The notes under the pieces are model-generated. The model did no database searches, had not been told where the DNA came from, and saw only the letters and a program-made list of their open reading frames with translations. Shown piece after piece: positions 44,835 through 53,540 of a stretch of DNA of 64,000 bases (position 1 is its first letter; the number at the start of each line of letters is the position of its first letter). Source of the stretch: Sediminibacterium magnilacihabitans (GTDB taxonomy: Bacteria > Bacteroidota > Bacteroidia > Chitinophagales > Chitinophagaceae); contig PVEQ01000010.1 in assembly GCA_002973575.1 (NCBI GenBank), forward strand, positions 1 to 64,000, in the 5' to 3' direction. Position numbers and translations under genes: made by a program.

Positions 44835-45746
44835 ATGAAAGCAGCTAACATTTTAGAAACGATCGGCAATACTCCTCATGTGAGGATCAATAAATTATTC
44901 GGCAATGATCACGAAGTATGGGTGAAGCTGGAAAGAAACAACCCCGGCGCCAGCATCAAAGACAGGATCGCCCTGGCGATGATCGAAGATGCTGAAGCCA
45001 AGGGCTTGCTCAAGAAAGACAGTGTGATTATTGAACCTACGAGCGGTAATACCGGCATCGGCCTGGCGCTGGTAGCAGCTGTGAAAGGATACAAGATTAT
45101 CCTGGTAATGCCTGAGAGTATGAGCATCGAGCGCAGAAGACTGATGGCGCTCTACGGTGCAGAGTTTGTATTAACGCCCCGCGAAAAAGGTATGAAGGGC
45201 GCTGTTGATAAAGCCAATGAGCTGGCTGCGGAAACACCCAACTCCTGGGTACCGCAGCAATTCGATAACCCTGCCAATACAGAGGTTCATCGCAGAACGA
45301 CTGCAAAAGAAATTCTCGCAGATTTTCCCGACGGACTGGACTATATCATTACAGGTGTTGGAACCGGCGGTCATATCACCGGTGTAGCGGAAGTGTTGAA
45401 AAAACAATTCCCTAACCTGAAAGTGTTTGCAGTAGAACCGGAATTATCGCCTGTATTAAGTGGCGGCGCTCCTGGTCCGCACCCCTTACAAGGCCTGGGC
45501 GCCAACTTCATTCCTTCTATCCTGAACAGGGATATACTCGATGGTATCATCACCGTAGGTAAGGATGAAGCATTCAGTTATGCACAGCGTGCTGCGAAAG
45601 AAGAAGGATTGTTCATCGGTGTTTCATCGGGCGCTGCGCTTGCAGGCGTTGCAAAGAAACTCTCTGAAATACCCAAAGGATCAAAAATATTAACCTTCAA
45701 CTACGATACCGGCGAAAGATATCTTTCTGTTGAAGGATTGTTCTAA
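44835..45746 (+). CDS. cysK: Cysteine synthase (O-acetylserine sulfhydrylase)
   Basis: PLP-dependent enzyme joining sulfide to O-acetylserine, 303 aa. The PLP lysine is K42 in [11 protein letters not shown]. The substrate loop is [12 protein letters not shown] (67-78) and the phosphate-binding loop is [10 protein letters not shown] near residue 175. [18 protein letters not shown] and GMKGA follow the CysK rather than CysM pattern, although the length is CysM-like. It lies 25 bp after cysE; the two enzymes form a complex in other bacteria. Confidence 0.93.
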   Translation: MKAANILETIGNTPHVRINKLFGNDHEVWVKLERNNPGASIKDRIALAMIEDAEAKGLLKKDSVIIEPTSGNTGIGLALVAAVKGYKIILVMPESMSIERRRLMALYGAEFVLTPREKGMKGAVDKANELAAETPNSWVPQQFDNPANTEVHRRTTAKEILADFPDGLDYIITGVGTGGHITGVAEVLKKQFPNLKVFAVEPELSPVLSGGAPGPHPLQGLGANFIPSILNRDILDGIITVGKDEAFSYAQRAAKEEGLFIGVSSGAALAGVAKKLSEIPKGSKILTFNYDTGERYLSVEGLF

Positions 45747-45756
45747 AACCAGTTGT

Positions 45757-46614
45757 ATGAGCTATCAACCCACCATAGGCAAAGTGATATTGGCGGCAGC
45801 CGGACCGGGAGACCCGGAACTGGTGACCCTGAAGACTGTTCGTTTTTTGCAACAGGCAGATGTGGTACTGGCCGACAGGCTCGTGAGTGAAGACATCATC
45901 AAAGCGCATGTGAAGCCTGGAGCAGAAGTAATATATGTGGGTAAACAATGCCGCAGGGGGATCTCTACTCCGCAACTTACCATCAACGAATTATTGGTAC
46001 ACCATGCTGGTCGTAATCAGCTGGTAGTTCGGCTCAAAGGCGGCGATACCGGGATATTTTCCAATATCCTGGATGAGCTGGAAACACTGGTAGCCCATCA
46101 GATCCCCTATGAAATCGTTCCCGGGGTTACTGCTGCACTCGGTGCATCGGCTTATGCCGGTATTCCGCTTACGGCAAGAGGATATGCCACTTCTGTTCGC
46201 TTCCTCACTTATTACAAATCAGATGTAGTAACGGATGAAGAGTGGAAAGAGCTGGCGGAAACAAATGATACGCTGGTATGGTATATGTCATCCGAAACAC
46301 TCGATACCGTTGTTGAAAAACTTACACAACACCAGATCAGCGCCGATAAATTGCTGGCAGTTGCCGAACAGGCAACAACGCCATTGCAAAACATCCACAC
46401 TTGCAGCTTGTATGATTATGAAAAACAACTGAAAGGAAAGGCGTTCTTATCGCCTTCCCTGGTGATCATTGGCAAAGTGGTGGCGCTTCACGAGCAGTTT
46501 GCCTGGATAGCCAACAGTTACAGCAAAGAACATTATTTCAAACCACTGACAGGTCGTGTAAGCATCATACACGACGATGCAGCAAAAGATAATAAACATG
46601 TTAACAGGGCCTAA
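45757..46614 (+). CDS. cobA: Uroporphyrinogen-III C-methyltransferase
   Basis: SUMT, which methylates uroporphyrinogen III twice to precorrin-2, the precursor of the sirohaem needed by sulfite reductase. It has 285 aa from the ATG at 45757. Motifs are AAGPGDPELVTLKTVRFL at the start, VLADRLVS, VKPGAEVIYVGKQC, RLKGGDTGIFSNILDELE and EIVPGVTAALGASAYAGIPLT near residue 117. It has no fused dehydrogenase/ferrochelatase half (as in CysG), so those steps need genes outside the operon. It lies 10 bp after cysK and overlaps cysJ by 17 bp. Confidence 0.93.
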   Translation: MSYQPTIGKVILAAAGPGDPELVTLKTVRFLQQADVVLADRLVSEDIIKAHVKPGAEVIYVGKQCRRGISTPQLTINELLVHHAGRNQLVVRLKGGDTGIFSNILDELETLVAHQIPYEIVPGVTAALGASAYAGIPLTARGYATSVRFLTYYKSDVVTDEEWKELAETNDTLVWYMSSETLDTVVEKLTQHQISADKLLAVAEQATTPLQNIHTCSLYDYEKQLKGKAFLSPSLVIIGKVVALHEQFAWIANSYSKEHYFKPLTGRVSIIHDDAAKDNKHVNRA

Positions 46615-48310
46615 ATTCAAATTACTGACAGATCTGATTAGCCAGTCAAGCAAAGAGGAGCTGATTTGGATCAACGGCTATTTGTCTGCATTGCTGGGGC
46701 AACAACCACAGCCTGCTACCGCCGTTGCGGCTCCTGTAAGTGTTGCTGCGGCCACACCTAAGAAGATCACCATTACCTATGGCACCGAAACCGGTAACTC
46801 TAAAAAGCTGGCCACGGAATTTGCCGCCAAGGCAAAAAAGAATGGGATACAAACCAAACTGGTGGGGCTTGACCAATATCGCCTCACCGATCTTCCAAAA
46901 GAAGAGTATTTTATTACCGTGATCAGCACACAGGGTGAAGGTGAGCCCCCTATTGCAGCACAAAAATTTTACGACCATATCCACAACAATGGTTTTAAAA
47001 TACCACAATTGAAATTTGGTGTACTGGCGCTGGGCGATACGGCTTATCCGCAGTTTTGCAAGGCAGGAGAAGATGTAGACAGCCAGTTGCAAAAGCTGGG
47101 CGGCAACCGCATTGTTCCGCTCCAAAAATGCGACCTCGATTATGAAGAGCTCGCGCATAGCTGGTTTTCAGATTTACTCAAATCATTCGATAATGCAGGC
47201 GCTCCGGCCATTGTAGCGGCACCGGTTGTTGCTGATCAGAAAAAACCGGCCGGTAAAAAAACATATACCGGCACTATTCTCTCCAGTATTAATCTCAATG
47301 CCAACCAGTCTGACAAGAAAACATACCATATTGAAATAGCAGCAGAAGGCGTAGAATATCTCCCCGGCGATTCCATTGCCATCATACCGGAAAATCCGGC
47401 TGCGATCGTGGAAGAGATCCTGTCCCTCAGTCAAACAGATCCGGCAAAAAGCATTTTTTGGAAAAATGAAACGTTTACGATCAAAAACCTGCTCACACAG
47501 AAACTGAATATCACTTACCTGTTGGAGAAATCTGTTAAACAATATGCAAGCATTGTTGGTCAGGATATCCCGGCAGCAAGGGTAGGTTTGCTGGAACTGT
47601 TGCAGAAATATCCTTTGAAAGATGCAACGCAGTTCGAAGCCATTGTACTCGGACTCACCCCCACTGCTCCACGCATTTATAACATCGCTTCTTCACCCGC
47701 CGCACACGAAGGTGAAGTGCACATTACTGTGTTGCAGGATGTGTTTACGGTAAACGGAGAAAAACAGTATGGACTGGGTACCTCATTCCTGGAAAGCAAA
47801 AAGCCAGATGATGAGATCAGTTTCTTCATTCAACCCAACAAACGCTTCCGCTTACCCGCAGCAGATAAAGATGTGATCATGATCGGACCCGGAACAGGTA
47901 TTGCGCCGTTCAGGTCGTTCACTGCAGAACGCGATGCAACAGGCGCCGCGGGACGCAACTGGTTGTTCTTTGGCGAAGGCAGTTTTACAGACGATTTTCT
48001 TTACCAGACCGAATGGCAAAACTGGTTCGATACCGATGTGCTCACCAAAGTGAGCCTGGCTTTTCATAAAGACAGTGCAGACAAACCATTCGTACACCAC
48101 CGGATACTGCAACATGGCGCAGAGTTGTTTGAATGGATGCAGAACGGAGCTTATCTCTATCTCTGCGGTGAGAAAGACCCGATGAGCAAGGAGGTGGAAG
48201 CCGCGCTGCTAACCGTTATTGAGCGGGAAGGAAAATTGTCTGCTGAAGATGCAGCAAAATATTTCGAGCAATTAAAAACAGAAGGACGCTACGCAAAAGA
48301 CGTGTATTGA
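46598..48310 (+). CDS. cysJ: Sulfite reductase flavoprotein subunit
   Basis: Carries electrons from NADPH through FAD and FMN to the haem subunit, 570 aa from the ATG at 46598. An Ala/Pro-rich linker (about residues 28-50) precedes the flavodoxin domain with ITYGTETGNSKKLATEF and STQGEGEPPIAAQKFYDHI. The FAD site is RIYNIASSPAAHEGEVHITV, the NADPH site IGPGTGIAPFRSF, and the protein ends in GRYAKDVY as expected for CysJ. It overlaps cobA by 17 bp and is followed by cysI after 18 bp. Confidence 0.94.
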   Translation: MLTGPKFKLLTDLISQSSKEELIWINGYLSALLGQQPQPATAVAAPVSVAAATPKKITITYGTETGNSKKLATEFAAKAKKNGIQTKLVGLDQYRLTDLPKEEYFITVISTQGEGEPPIAAQKFYDHIHNNGFKIPQLKFGVLALGDTAYPQFCKAGEDVDSQLQKLGGNRIVPLQKCDLDYEELAHSWFSDLLKSFDNAGAPAIVAAPVVADQKKPAGKKTYTGTILSSINLNANQSDKKTYHIEIAAEGVEYLPGDSIAIIPENPAAIVEEILSLSQTDPAKSIFWKNETFTIKNLLTQKLNITYLLEKSVKQYASIVGQDIPAARVGLLELLQKYPLKDATQFEAIVLGLTPTAPRIYNIASSPAAHEGEVHITVLQDVFTVNGEKQYGLGTSFLESKKPDDEISFFIQPNKRFRLPAADKDVIMIGPGTGIAPFRSFTAERDATGAAGRNWLFFGEGSFTDDFLYQTEWQNWFDTDVLTKVSLAFHKDSADKPFVHHRILQHGAELFEWMQNGAYLYLCGEKDPMSKEVEAALLTVIEREGKLSAEDAAKYFEQLKTEGRYAKDVY

Positions 48311-48328
48311 TCCTATAAAACAGGTATT

Positions 48329-49996
48329 ATGAGCAAGCAGGAAAAATTATCAGCCATTGAACACATCAAAACAGCCAGCCATGGCTTGCGGGGCACACTG
48401 AAAGAAAGTTTGCAGGACGAGATCACAGGCGCTATCCGCGAACAGGATCAGGCATTGGTGAAGTTCCACGGCATGTACTTGCAGGATGACCGCGATTTGC
48501 GCGAAGAGCGGGCCGCCAAGAAGCTGGATAAATTGTATTCCTTCATGGTCAGGCTGCGCATTCCAGGTGGCCTCATGACACCTGAACAATGGATCACGGC
48601 ACACCATGTAGCGGGAGAATATACTACCGGTGTGATCAAGATCACTACCCGCCAAACCATTCAACTGCATGGTATCCTGAAAAACCATGTGAAGCCTACA
48701 CATCAAAACTTCAGCAAAGTAAAACTCGATTCCATTGCCGCTTGCGGCGATGTGAACAGGAATGTGGCCTGTACGAGTCACCCCGCCGAATCGCTTTTGC
48801 ATAAAAGTATTCATGCGTATGCCGACAGGATCAGCCGGCTATTACTGCCCAAAACAAGGGCATTTTACGAAGTATGGCTCGACGAAGAAAAGATTGCCGA
48901 AAATACAGAGACCGATCCTTTATACCAGGATCGCTACCTGCCCCGGAAATTCAAAATAGGCATTTGTATTCCGCCCAACAACGATGTAGATGTACTGGCC
49001 AATGACCTGGGATTGATTGCTATTATTGAAGATGGCAAACTGAAAGGATTCAATATTGCCGTAGGTGGCGGTTTATCTACTACGCACGGCAACGCCGATA
49101 CCTATGCGCGACTGGCCACTGTTATTGGTTTTACCGACACCGAAGAGAAGACCCTCAAGGCTGTATATGAAACCCTTACTATCCAACGCGATTATGGTAA
49201 CAGGAGCGACCGGAAACTGGCGCGCATGAAATACACGCTCGACAATATGGGTGTGGATGCCTTCCGCAAAGAACTGGAAAAACGTTGCGGCTTCCCTATC
49301 GAAGATCCAAAGCCTTACGAGTTTACACAAAGAAAAGACCGTTATGGCTGGTTCAAAGACTATGAAAGCAACTGGCACTATACTTTATTCATCGAGAACG
49401 GAAGGGTTACCGATACCGAGCAACTGCCATTGAAAACCGCATTGCTGGAGATCGCCCAAACCGGTAAAGCCAATTTTCGTTTTACCAGCAACCAGAACCT
49501 GATCTTAAGCGATATCAAAGACAGTGATAAAAAGATCGTGGAAGACCTGTTGAATCAATTTGGTATCATCCAGGCTACCGATGCCGCATCTGCCCTGCGT
49601 AAGAATGCGATCTCCTGCGTGGCTTTGCCTACCTGTCCGCTTGCACTGGCCGAAGCCCAGCGCTACCTGCCCCAACTCATTGATCAGATCGAACCGCTTT
49701 TGCAGCAATACGGTTTATCGGATGATGATATCGTCTTGCGCATGACTGGTTGTCCCAATGGTTGCGCAAGACCTTATGCCGCAGAGATCGGACTCATTGG
49801 AACCGCTCCCGGTCTTTATAACCTGCACATTGGCGGCGACCGCTACGGTCAGCGGTTGAATAAAAAATACAAAGAGAACCTCAATGAAAAAGCCATCCTG
49901 CAGGAATTGGATCACCTGTTCAGCGATTACAAAACCGGCAAAATAGCCGATGAGCATTTCGGCGATTATGTGTTTAGAAAACAACTAGCCAGTTAA
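48329..49996 (+). CDS. cysI: Sulfite reductase haemoprotein subunit
   Basis: Reduces sulfite to sulfide using a sirohaem and a [4Fe-4S] cluster, 555 aa. The four cluster and haem cysteines are C430, C436 (CVALPTCPLALAEAQR) and C475, C479 (MTGCPNGCARPYAAEIG). The N-terminal half-repeat has VRLRIPGGLMTPEQW and ITTRQTIQLHGI. It is the last gene of the operon. A strong terminator starts just past its stop. Confidence 0.95.
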   Translation: MSKQEKLSAIEHIKTASHGLRGTLKESLQDEITGAIREQDQALVKFHGMYLQDDRDLREERAAKKLDKLYSFMVRLRIPGGLMTPEQWITAHHVAGEYTTGVIKITTRQTIQLHGILKNHVKPTHQNFSKVKLDSIAACGDVNRNVACTSHPAESLLHKSIHAYADRISRLLLPKTRAFYEVWLDEEKIAENTETDPLYQDRYLPRKFKIGICIPPNNDVDVLANDLGLIAIIEDGKLKGFNIAVGGGLSTTHGNADTYARLATVIGFTDTEEKTLKAVYETLTIQRDYGNRSDRKLARMKYTLDNMGVDAFRKELEKRCGFPIEDPKPYEFTQRKDRYGWFKDYESNWHYTLFIENGRVTDTEQLPLKTALLEIAQTGKANFRFTSNQNLILSDIKDSDKKIVEDLLNQFGIIQATDAASALRKNAISCVALPTCPLALAEAQRYLPQLIDQIEPLLQQYGLSDDDIVLRMTGCPNGCARPYAAEIGLIGTAPGLYNLHIGGDRYGQRLNKKYKENLNEKAILQELDHLFSDYKTGKIADEHFGDYVFRKQLAS

Positions 49997-49997
49997 C

Positions 49998-50040
49998 AAA
50001 AAGAGAGGGAGTTTCAGATTTTGAAACTCCCTCTCTTTTT
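49998..50040. terminator. Bidirectional terminator between cysI and the TonB receptor gene
   Basis: A perfect 19-bp stem (arms 49998-50016 and 50022-50040) with a 5-base loop lies between the convergent cysI and TonB receptor genes. The arms begin and end in A and T runs, so it can act in both directions. It starts directly after the cysI stop. Confidence 0.92.
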
Positions 50041-50055
50041 TATATTCTTTATTCC

Positions 50056-52884
50056 CTATTTCCCTCTGTTCGCATCAAACACAAGGGTTATATAATAAAA
50101 TCCCCCAATAGCCGGCCCGCCCACATACTGCGTGTGATACGTGTTGAGGATATTGGTACCACCTATCTTAACTGTGGTATTCGCTTTCGCAAAACGGTAA
50201 TTCACCTGGGCATCAACAGTATTGTAGGCCGGAACGATGCCGTTGGCTAACGGGCTGTTCCAGTAAAACGCATCCTGCCAGTGCCATACCAGGTTGAACC
50301 CGGTATTCTTAAACAGTTGCCTGTTGCCGAATGATACATTGGCCATCCATTTAGGCGTATTAAAAGCAGGTGTAAATGCATCGGAAGCGTGCACTTCAAC
50401 CAACTGGGCATAGGCCAGATTGGCGCCGATATTGAATTTCCTGTAAAAGTTATAGTTCAGACCAATATCAAACCCCTGGTTGCTGATCTTACTTTTGGAG
50501 TTGGTCCACATTTTATACTTTTTTACAGAACTACCGCCGGCATATACAAATGCTGCCGTACTATCGTTAGACCCACCGGTTTGACCGATGGTACCCCTGA
50601 TGGGTTGTGTAACATCGAGTTGGCCGATAAAATTGTCGTACAGGTTAAAATAATAGTCGGCATCAACGAACAGTTTGTTATCAAGCAGCACGCCTTTGTA
50701 ACCCAGTTCGAAAGAATTGAGGTGCTCCGGCTGTATATAACCGTATGTACTCTGTACCAGTAACCCTTTTTGATTATTAATAGCTGTATTCTTGCTCACA
50801 CCATTACTGATATCAGCATTTACTGCATTCTTAAACGCAGTTACGGAGGAATTCAGATATGAGTTTTCGAATACATTCAACGGACCTGCCGTTACTTTTA
50901 ATCCACCCAGCCTGCGCACACCGCCATTGTTCACAAAGGCAAAGCCTTCGAAAAGGGTGGGAAAGCGATAACCATTCTGGTAAGAAGCGCGGATATTGTG
51001 CTGCTCGGCAGGAGAATACACCAGTGCGATACGAGGGTTGATCTTCGGATCGAAATATTCGGTTTTGTCCACGCGTAATGAACCGGTGAGCTTCAGCTTA
51101 TCGTCCAGCACTTTTTTAGTAGCCTGCACAAAGCCGCCAAAATTGTAATAATAGAAATCATCGTTGGCTCTTTTAGGATCGGTAAGCACGGCAGGGTTGA
51201 TGTATTCGTTGCCATCGGGCGTAACAATGTACCTGCGGTAATGACCGCCCGTCAGCAGTTGAATGCCTTTGATCAAACGGCTCCAATCGTATTGCCCCTC
51301 AATATGCCAGAAAGCAGATTGCAGCAACAACTGTGCACCAACGGTATCCCAGTTATTGGTATGAATGATCTTATTACGCACGCTGTCGAACGCAGCCGTG
51401 CCGGGCACGAACCTGCCGTTATCGGCAAAGGCGCGGGCAGCAGTATGGGCCGCAGCTATGTTGCCGCCATTAGCCGCAAAGGCAGTGTTAAAGCCGTTGG
51501 TATAATCATTCCACCACTGCGGCGATTTTTTAAAAGCCATATCGATGTTCTCTGCCAGCGGACGGAAATTGAAAGAATTGGCGCCGGTATTCTCCTGTGT
51601 GTAATAGGCTTTAATAAAGAAATCGTTGTTTTTCACTTCCAGTGCATGCTGCTGGATCTGCTCACCATCGAGCCGCACCCTGTTGCCGCGCTGGTAATTA
51701 TTGGTTACAGTACCAATGCGGTACGCATAAGAAGCCTGAAGCGAGGAATTGAACTTATAATACAACCCCGCATCTATCTTGGAATTCTTTACAGCATAAT
51801 CCGTAAGGTCCTGCTCCCGGTAACCGGTACGGCTTACATCATAGGTCTTGCCCTGTAACGTAAGGGTCTTCATATCGCTATTGTATTCATCGCCATAAGT
51901 GTTGATCAGGTCGGCAGCCGGATTGCTGGCTTTCCCAATGCCCAGCGATGCATTGGTTTTATTACCAGCCGCGTAATACTGATCGGTACTATCGTTGGCA
52001 ACCCAATCGGTGCCTTGCGAATAAGATCCGTTGATCTTAAATGCCAGCCGTTTGTTAATGGCTTTGGCATAACGGATAGCATATTCCTGGTAGAGGGAGG
52101 GCGACAGATCCTTGCCATCTATATGATTCACCCCTTGTTTCACATAAACACTCAGGCCCTGGTATTGAAAAGGGTTCTTGGTTTTGAGGTTCGAAATACC
52201 ATTGATGGCGTTCAGACCGTACACCGCCGAGGCTGCGCCGGGAATCAATTCAACACTTTCGATATCCAGCTCGGTAGGACCCACCGCATTGGCCACCGGT
52301 GCGCCGATACCGGGAGAAATATTATCTACACCATCCACCATTTGAAGAAAGCGCGAATTGGTGGTGCCGGCAAACCCGCGGGTATTGGGTACTTTATAAC
52401 CAATACTCAGCGTGGTCATCTGCACCCCTTTCAGATTCTCCAGCGCATCGAAGAAAGAGGGCGCCGGGCTCTCTTTGATGGCACGCAGGTCGAGCTTTTC
52501 AATGGTAACAGGCGATTTAAGGATACTTTCCGATACACGTGAAGCGGAAACGATCACCTGACCTGCATATTGATTCTGTGCATATAAAGAAACCGATACG
52601 GCCGACGCATTGTTATCCGATACCAGGAACTCCTGCGGTTGATAGCCAACATAAGAAACCAGCAATGTAATCGGCAGGCGTTGAAAAACTTTCAATTCAA
52701 AACTGCCGTCTTCTTTAGATACCGTTAACTGGTTGGAACCTTTTACCCTGATTGAAGCGCCGCCCAGTTGCTGGGCATGGGCCGAATCGAAAATTTTACC
52801 CGAGATGGTATAAGCGCCCTGCGAATACGATCGCAATGCCAGCAGGGCAAAAACAATTGGTACAAGTATAGCTCTGGACTTCAT
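50056..52884 (-). CDS. TonB-dependent outer-membrane receptor
   Basis: Outer-membrane active transporter of 942 aa with a signal peptide (about 1-21). An N-terminal carboxypeptidase-regulatory-like beta domain (YTISGKIFDSAHAQQLGGASIRVKG to VSLYAQNQ, about 25-105) is followed by the plug domain (KSPVTIEKLDLRAIKESPAPSFF, VQMTTLSIGYKVPNTRGFAG, VDGVDNISPGIG and GPTELDIESVELIPGAASAVYG) and a long 22-strand-type barrel ending in GFYYITLVFDANRGK. No SusD partner follows, so it is not a SusC pair. Being next to the sulfur operon, it may import a sulfur compound. The substrate is unknown. Its leader is unusually long. Confidence 0.93.
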   Translation of the reverse strand: MKSRAILVPIVFALLALRSYSQGAYTISGKIFDSAHAQQLGGASIRVKGSNQLTVSKEDGSFELKVFQRLPITLLVSYVGYQPQEFLVSDNNASAVSVSLYAQNQYAGQVIVSASRVSESILKSPVTIEKLDLRAIKESPAPSFFDALENLKGVQMTTLSIGYKVPNTRGFAGTTNSRFLQMVDGVDNISPGIGAPVANAVGPTELDIESVELIPGAASAVYGLNAINGISNLKTKNPFQYQGLSVYVKQGVNHIDGKDLSPSLYQEYAIRYAKAINKRLAFKINGSYSQGTDWVANDSTDQYYAAGNKTNASLGIGKASNPAADLINTYGDEYNSDMKTLTLQGKTYDVSRTGYREQDLTDYAVKNSKIDAGLYYKFNSSLQASYAYRIGTVTNNYQRGNRVRLDGEQIQQHALEVKNNDFFIKAYYTQENTGANSFNFRPLAENIDMAFKKSPQWWNDYTNGFNTAFAANGGNIAAAHTAARAFADNGRFVPGTAAFDSVRNKIIHTNNWDTVGAQLLLQSAFWHIEGQYDWSRLIKGIQLLTGGHYRRYIVTPDGNEYINPAVLTDPKRANDDFYYYNFGGFVQATKKVLDDKLKLTGSLRVDKTEYFDPKINPRIALVYSPAEQHNIRASYQNGYRFPTLFEGFAFVNNGGVRRLGGLKVTAGPLNVFENSYLNSSVTAFKNAVNADISNGVSKNTAINNQKGLLVQSTYGYIQPEHLNSFELGYKGVLLDNKLFVDADYYFNLYDNFIGQLDVTQPIRGTIGQTGGSNDSTAAFVYAGGSSVKKYKMWTNSKSKISNQGFDIGLNYNFYRKFNIGANLAYAQLVEVHASDAFTPAFNTPKWMANVSFGNRQLFKNTGFNLVWHWQDAFYWNSPLANGIVPAYNTVDAQVNYRFAKANTTVKIGGTNILNTYHTQYVGGPAIGGFYYITLVFDANRGK

Positions 52885-53100
52885 TAGTCTATTATTTTAG
52901 TAGGATAAAAAGTTAAACTGATTGCTGCTAGGTTACAGGCGAAGCCTGCGGTGGTGAATGATTAAAGCCCCAAAGGGCAGGAAAGGCTGCGGGTCATCGC
53001 CATACGAGCATGGAACGTGAAGTACGTATGACAGATAATATCATATTTCAAGGGAGAAGAGGTTAATTTGTTCAGTAGATTGCCCATTATTTTCTGTTTC
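52885..53100 (-). promoter_or_regulatory. Hairpin-rich leader of the TonB receptor gene
   Basis: From the predicted start near 53100 to the receptor ATG are about 215 nt. On the minus strand this leader holds three stems: CATACG/CGTATG (53025-53030 with 53001-53006), GCCC/GGGC around a 4-base loop (52967-52978) and CAGGC/GCCTG around a 3-base loop (52936-52948). No known riboswitch consensus is recognised. Together with a short ORF it could be a regulatory leader. Confidence 0.4.
52962..53087 (-). CDS. Possible 41-codon leader ORF of the TonB receptor
   Basis: An ATG at 53087 opens a 41-codon ORF ending in TAA at 52962-52964. The peptide begins MGNLLNKLTSSPLKYDII and ends MAMTRSLSCPLGL, with two Cys. 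It starts about 13 nt after the predicted transcription start, inside the structured leader. Coding is unproven and it has no recognised family. A shorter form from the internal Met codons is equally possible. Confidence 0.3.
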   Translation of the reverse strand: MGNLLNKLTSSPLKYDIICHTYFTFHARMAMTRSLSCPLGL

Positions 53101-53105
53101 GGTGG

Positions 53106-53113
53106 CAAATATA
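53106..53113 (-). promoter_or_regulatory. Predicted -7 box for the TonB receptor transcript
   Basis: TATATTTG on the minus strand matches TAnnTTTG exactly. No -33 TTG is present at the usual distance, which may mean that an activator is needed. An ACTATTTTAGTAG inverted repeat lies just upstream. Confidence 0.5.
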
Positions 53114-53157
53114 CGAATATCCTACTAAAATAGTAGAGTATTTATAAAAAAATAAAA

Positions 53158-53189
53158 AGCCTTTGTAGGAAACGAATCCTACAAAGGCT
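53158..53189 (-). terminator. Strong minus-strand terminator with no coding gene before it
   Basis: A perfect 13-bp stem (AGCCTTTGTAGGA / TCCTACAAAGGCT) with a 6-base loop is followed on the minus strand by a T-rich run (TTTTTATTTTTTTA). No gene on this strand ends nearby; the nearest upstream one stops at 53959, behind a convergent gene. It may end a small RNA or block readthrough into the TonB receptor promoter at 53106. Confidence 0.8.
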
Positions 53190-53490
53190 GTGTAGCGGTT
53201 AACTACGGTTTTTCATGGACTAAACCAAAACGCTACCAATTAACCTACGCTAAAAATCAATTGGCAACTTTTCAAGGATCTTTTCAAAGGATTATTGGAT
53301 TTCCAACTGTAACACATTCTTATAATGTGATATCACAAAGAAACGCCCAGGTACGGAAATACCTGATAGTGAAAGTGATGAAAAACAGATAGAACAGTCG
53401 GCCTTCCATTATAGTGATATTACTACACGGGTCCTGTTGAAAACACCAATGTTACGGATGGTAATCCTTTTTAAAAGCATATAAAAGGGC
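53190..53490 (-). other. Gene-free stretch with several inverted repeats, possible small RNA
   Basis: No coding gene is visible. Inverted repeats seen are CAGGTA/TACCTG (53348-53353 with 53360-53365), CACATT/AATGTG (53313-53318 with 53324-53329), the palindrome at 53326-53337 and GTAGCG/CGCTAC flanking GGTTT/AAACC (within about 53194-53238). On the minus strand they run into the terminator at 53158-53189. A structured small RNA of 100-250 nt is possible. No known RNA family is recognised and no exact -7 box was found. Confidence 0.3.
53326..53337. promoter_or_regulatory. Perfect 12-bp palindrome TGTGATATCACA
   Basis: The half-site TGTGA and its mirror TCACA are those of Crp/Fnr proteins, but the gap is only two bases instead of six. 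The arms are separated too little for a classical Crp site. It lies 154 bp before the predicted -33 element of the DoxX-like gene. Confidence 0.25.
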
Positions 53491-53521
53491 TTGCATCTGT
53501 GGAATAAATGTTGTAACTTTT
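53491..53521 (+). promoter_or_regulatory. Predicted promoter of the DoxX-like gene
   Basis: TTG (53491-53493), 20 bp and TAACTTTT (53514-53521) fit TTG-N19-21-TAnnTTTG with one mismatch in the last base. The ATG follows 19 bp later. Confidence 0.45.
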
Positions 53522-53540
53522 TAGTATCAAATGACCCAAT

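Noticed and set aside
50056-52884. SusC-type receptor of a polysaccharide utilisation locus
   Set aside because: No SusD gene follows and no glycoside hydrolase is adjacent. The neighbours are the cysteine operon and a DoxX-like protein.
52921-53100. Cobalamin or SAM riboswitch in the TonB receptor leader
   Set aside because: Neither the B12-box nor the SAM-I core sequence can be found; only simple hairpins are visible.
53158-53260. tRNA-like sequence on the minus strand (GGTTAATTGGTAGCG and a TTCGTTT loop)
   Set aside because: There is D-arm- and T-loop-like wording, but the ends do not pair as an acceptor stem, the invariant A of the T loop is missing and no anticodon arm of the right size can be drawn.
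53326-53337. Binding site for the FNR-like regulator encoded at 1753
   Set aside because: The palindrome TGTGATATCACA has only two bases between half-sites instead of six, and nothing in the window links it to that regulator. It is kept only as a low-confidence site.
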